From: Halomonas halmophila
GTDB lineage: Bacteria; Pseudomonadota; Gammaproteobacteria; Pseudomonadales; Halomonadaceae
Direction of reading: 5' to 3'
Length of the DNA: 34,695 nucleotides
Assembly (NCBI RefSeq): GCF_006540005.1
Contig: NZ_BJOC01000037.1
Coordinates: forward strand, 1-34,695
This document shows positions 32,809 to 34,695 of the stretch, in pieces (positions within the stretch are counted from its first letter, which is position 1; each line of letters begins with the position of its first letter). The notes under the pieces are model-generated. The model was not told the origin of the DNA. It saw only the letters and a list, made by a program, of their open reading frames with translations, and made no database searches. The position numbers and the translations under genes are program-made.

Positions 32809-34380
32809 TTACTGACTCGCGCTGGCGCCGCGCGGGCTACCCAGCAGCCCTTGCTCGAGGGCCATGGCCCTGGCCGCCTGCGGTCCGGTCCACAGCGACG
32901 GCAGCAACACCAGCGAAACCGGAATCGCCGTGATGACGATAAACTGCTGCAATGCGTCAATCTGGCCCGAGCCCATGTACAGCAGGATAGCCGCCATCAG
33001 CGACATGGTGATTCCCCAGAAGGCACGCACCAGCCGGCTCGGCTCATCATGCCCGGAGCATACCACCGAGATGGCGTAGCTCATCGAATCGCCGGTGGTT
33101 GCCACGAAAATGGTCGTCAGCACCAGAATCGCCACGGCCATCATGGTGCCTCCCGGCAGGGCCTGAGCCACGGTCAGGGTCGCCACGTTGAACTCGAAGT
33201 TGTTCAAGGCGTCGGCCAGCTCGATGGCCCCTGTCAGCTGATAGTGGATCCCCGACCCACCCAGCAGCGTGAACCAGACCGTCGTGGCGATCGGCGCCAT
33301 CACCGCGACCGCCAGGATCATCTGGCGAATGGTGCGACCACGCGAAATGCGCGCCACGAAGATCGCCATCAAGGGGCCATAGCCGATGAACCAGGCAAAG
33401 AAGAAGACGGTCCACCACTGCATCCACCAGTCCGGTGCCGTCTGCGAGGTCATCGTCGCCATGCTGAAGAAGGAAGACAGGTATTCGCCGAAGCCTTGCG
33501 TATAGGCGTCCACCAGGAACAGCGTCGGCCCGCAGATGAAGATCACCAGCGCAATGGCCAGGGCCAGAAAGACATTGAAACGACTGAGCACCTGGATACC
33601 GCGATGCACGCCTGTCAGCGCCGAAGTGATATAGACCGCCCCCAGCACCACCAGAATGCTCAACTGGGTACCATATCCTTCCGGTAGGCCGAACAGGTCA
33701 TGCAGGCCAAAGCTGACCTGCGTCGCCAGGAAGCCGATCGGCCCGACCGTGCCTGCGACGACGGCAATCACGCACACGGCATCGATGACACCACCGAGCG
33801 CGCCACTGACCAGGCGCTTGCCCAGCACCGGCATCAGCAGAGTACGCGGCTGCAAGGGGTGGCCTTCATCATAATGCGCCCGAGCCAGCACGACAGCCGT
33901 CAGGGAACCCAGTACGGCCCAGGCCAGGAACCCCCAGTGCATGAAGGACTGTGCCAGGGCACCGGCAATTGCCTCGGGCGTTCCCGCCTCGGTCGCGAAT
34001 GCCGGCGGAGTCACGATGAAGTGATAGACAGGCTCACCCGCGGCGAAGAAGACGCCGCCCCCGGCCAGCAGGGTACACATGATGATCGAAAGCCACTTGA
34101 AGGTGCTCAGCTCGGGGTGCTCCATCCTCCCTATTTTGGCGCTTGCCGCAGGAGTGAACGCCAGACCCATGGCCACCACAAAAGTCAGCAACAGCAGCAG
34201 CTGGAAATAGCTCCCCAGGGTCTTGGCAGTCCAGGCGAAGCCGGCGGAAACCCCTTTCGCCACCATCTCGATGTCATATATCGACAGGCCGATAAACGCC
34301 AGAATGAACCCCACGCTCAGGACAAGCACCAGCGGGTCGCCGAACTTGTGGGCGGGTCTTGTATCGTCAGTTTCCGTCAT
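32809..34380 (-). CDS. BCCT-family transporter with atypical signature motifs
   Basis: 523 residues, about 12 transmembrane helices, betaine/choline/carnitine transporter fold, a Na+- or H+-coupled importer of trimethylammonium-type or related osmolytes. Family marks are 'PELSTFKWLSII' (89-100), 'AAGEPVYHF' (113-121), 'LTGVHRGIQVLSRFNV' (255-270) and 'VARISRGRTIRQM' (342-354). Two specificity motifs are altered: the Gly-rich loop before AEPVYHF reads LLAGGGVFFAAGEP instead of the usual AAGxGIGLxFxGVAEP, and the aromatic box reads FAWFIGYGPLMA instead of WAWWxSWxPFVG. Substrate therefore unclear. I chose the ATG at 34380 (MTETDD) over one at 34440; neither has a strong ribosome binding site. 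Confidence 0.88.
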   Translation of the reverse strand: MTETDDTRPAHKFGDPLVLVLSVGFILAFIGLSIYDIEMVAKGVSAGFAWTAKTLGSYFQLLLLLTFVVAMGLAFTPAASAKIGRMEHPELSTFKWLSIIMCTLLAGGGVFFAAGEPVYHFIVTPPAFATEAGTPEAIAGALAQSFMHWGFLAWAVLGSLTAVVLARAHYDEGHPLQPRTLLMPVLGKRLVSGALGGVIDAVCVIAVVAGTVGPIGFLATQVSFGLHDLFGLPEGYGTQLSILVVLGAVYITSALTGVHRGIQVLSRFNVFLALAIALVIFICGPTLFLVDAYTQGFGEYLSSFFSMATMTSQTAPDWWMQWWTVFFFAWFIGYGPLMAIFVARISRGRTIRQMILAVAVMAPIATTVWFTLLGGSGIHYQLTGAIELADALNNFEFNVATLTVAQALPGGTMMAVAILVLTTIFVATTGDSMSYAISVVCSGHDEPSRLVRAFWGITMSLMAAILLYMGSGQIDALQQFIVITAIPVSLVLLPSLWTGPQAARAMALEQGLLGSPRGASASQ

Positions 34381-34660
34381 GCAGATCTCGTCGGTCAGGA
34401 TGTAGTCGGGAGGTGGCACACTGGCAATGTCGCCATCCATGGCATGTGAATACGGTTATCGGACGGCAGCATTCAAGCTACCGGCAGCAACAAATGGACG
34501 GGGTCTCTCGAGATGCAGAAACACGCCCGGCTCATGTCTGGAATAGATGCCTGACGTCGGGGCGGCCATCCGCTCTGCGGCCACTGCGTGGCCTTGAGCC
34601 TGGGCTCGGGACGCCGCTACGCGGCTTTCCACCTCGCCCGTTCGCATGGTAAGGCCTGGT
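34381..34660. other. Intergenic stretch upstream of the BCCT gene
   Basis: About 280 bases with no gene I can support. It should carry the promoter of the BCCT gene. I see no clear operator, repeat or RNA gene in it. Confidence 0.4.
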
Positions 34661-34695
34661 CATCGTACAGGCACAAACAAAAGCCCCCAACTCCG
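34661..34695 (-). terminator. Partial terminator of a gene beyond the right edge
   Basis: On the minus strand the window begins CGGAGTTGGGGGCTTTTGTTTGTG: a G-rich arm followed by TTTTGTTT. This looks like the 3' arm and U-run of a rho-independent terminator whose 5' arm lies outside the window. Confidence 0.35.

Overview
This GC-rich window looks like chromosome of a halophilic gammaproteobacterium, most likely a Halomonas or close relative. The basis is codon use, the housekeeping set (fadBA, slyA, uup, tatD, epmC, tusA, rlmM) and the osmolyte and TRAP transport genes. Assignments come from reading the sequence and from remembered family motifs. No database search was run.

Layout. 1-2026: a TRAP transporter substrate-binding protein with a co-transcribed FadR-type regulator on the minus strand, and the first codons of a probable TRAP small permease at the left edge. 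2190-5432: an NDUFA9-like NAD(P)-binding protein, a small monooxygenase-fold protein, an FMN reductase and an aldo/keto reductase. 5572-7535: a LysR regulator, a DCC-family thiol protein and an exported retropepsin-like protein. 7691-12690: a catabolic cluster on the minus strand (2OG-Fe(II) oxygenase, DddP-like M24 metalloprotein, MmsA-type CoA-acylating semialdehyde dehydrogenase), with a divergent LysR regulator. 12738-16387: a PEBP-family protein, a flavodoxin-like protein and a large exported multidomain protein. 16704-20124: the fadBA beta-oxidation operon. 20265-22847: a DUF5924-type membrane protein, a SlyA regulator and a one-pass membrane protein. 22993-29108: UspA, Uup, TatD, a small unknown, EpmC and a MATE exporter. 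29077-34380: a DUF3080 lipoprotein, an unknown, TusA, a monooxygenase-fold protein, RlmM and an atypical BCCT transporter. There are no tRNA, rRNA, CRISPR or phage genes.

Two things stand out. First, three short non-coding elements with inverted ends lie at 3521-3663, 5430-5574 and 22016-22304. The last two sit exactly between convergent genes, and all four flanking stop codons are TA plus the terminal purine of the element. Removing each element with one TA restores the same heptamer, GCCTAAC, with both stop codons intact and overlapping. This looks like TA-targeted insertion into shared convergent stop codons. The third element belongs to the same family as the 22016 copy but lacks that copy's extra hairpins.

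Second, the oxygenase/DddP-like/MmsA cluster looks like a compact pathway that oxidises and cleaves a small, osmolyte-like substrate and feeds a semialdehyde to MmsA. The DddP-like protein keeps all six metal ligands of DMSP lyase DddP, but has Gly where DddP has its catalytic Asp, so its substrate is open.
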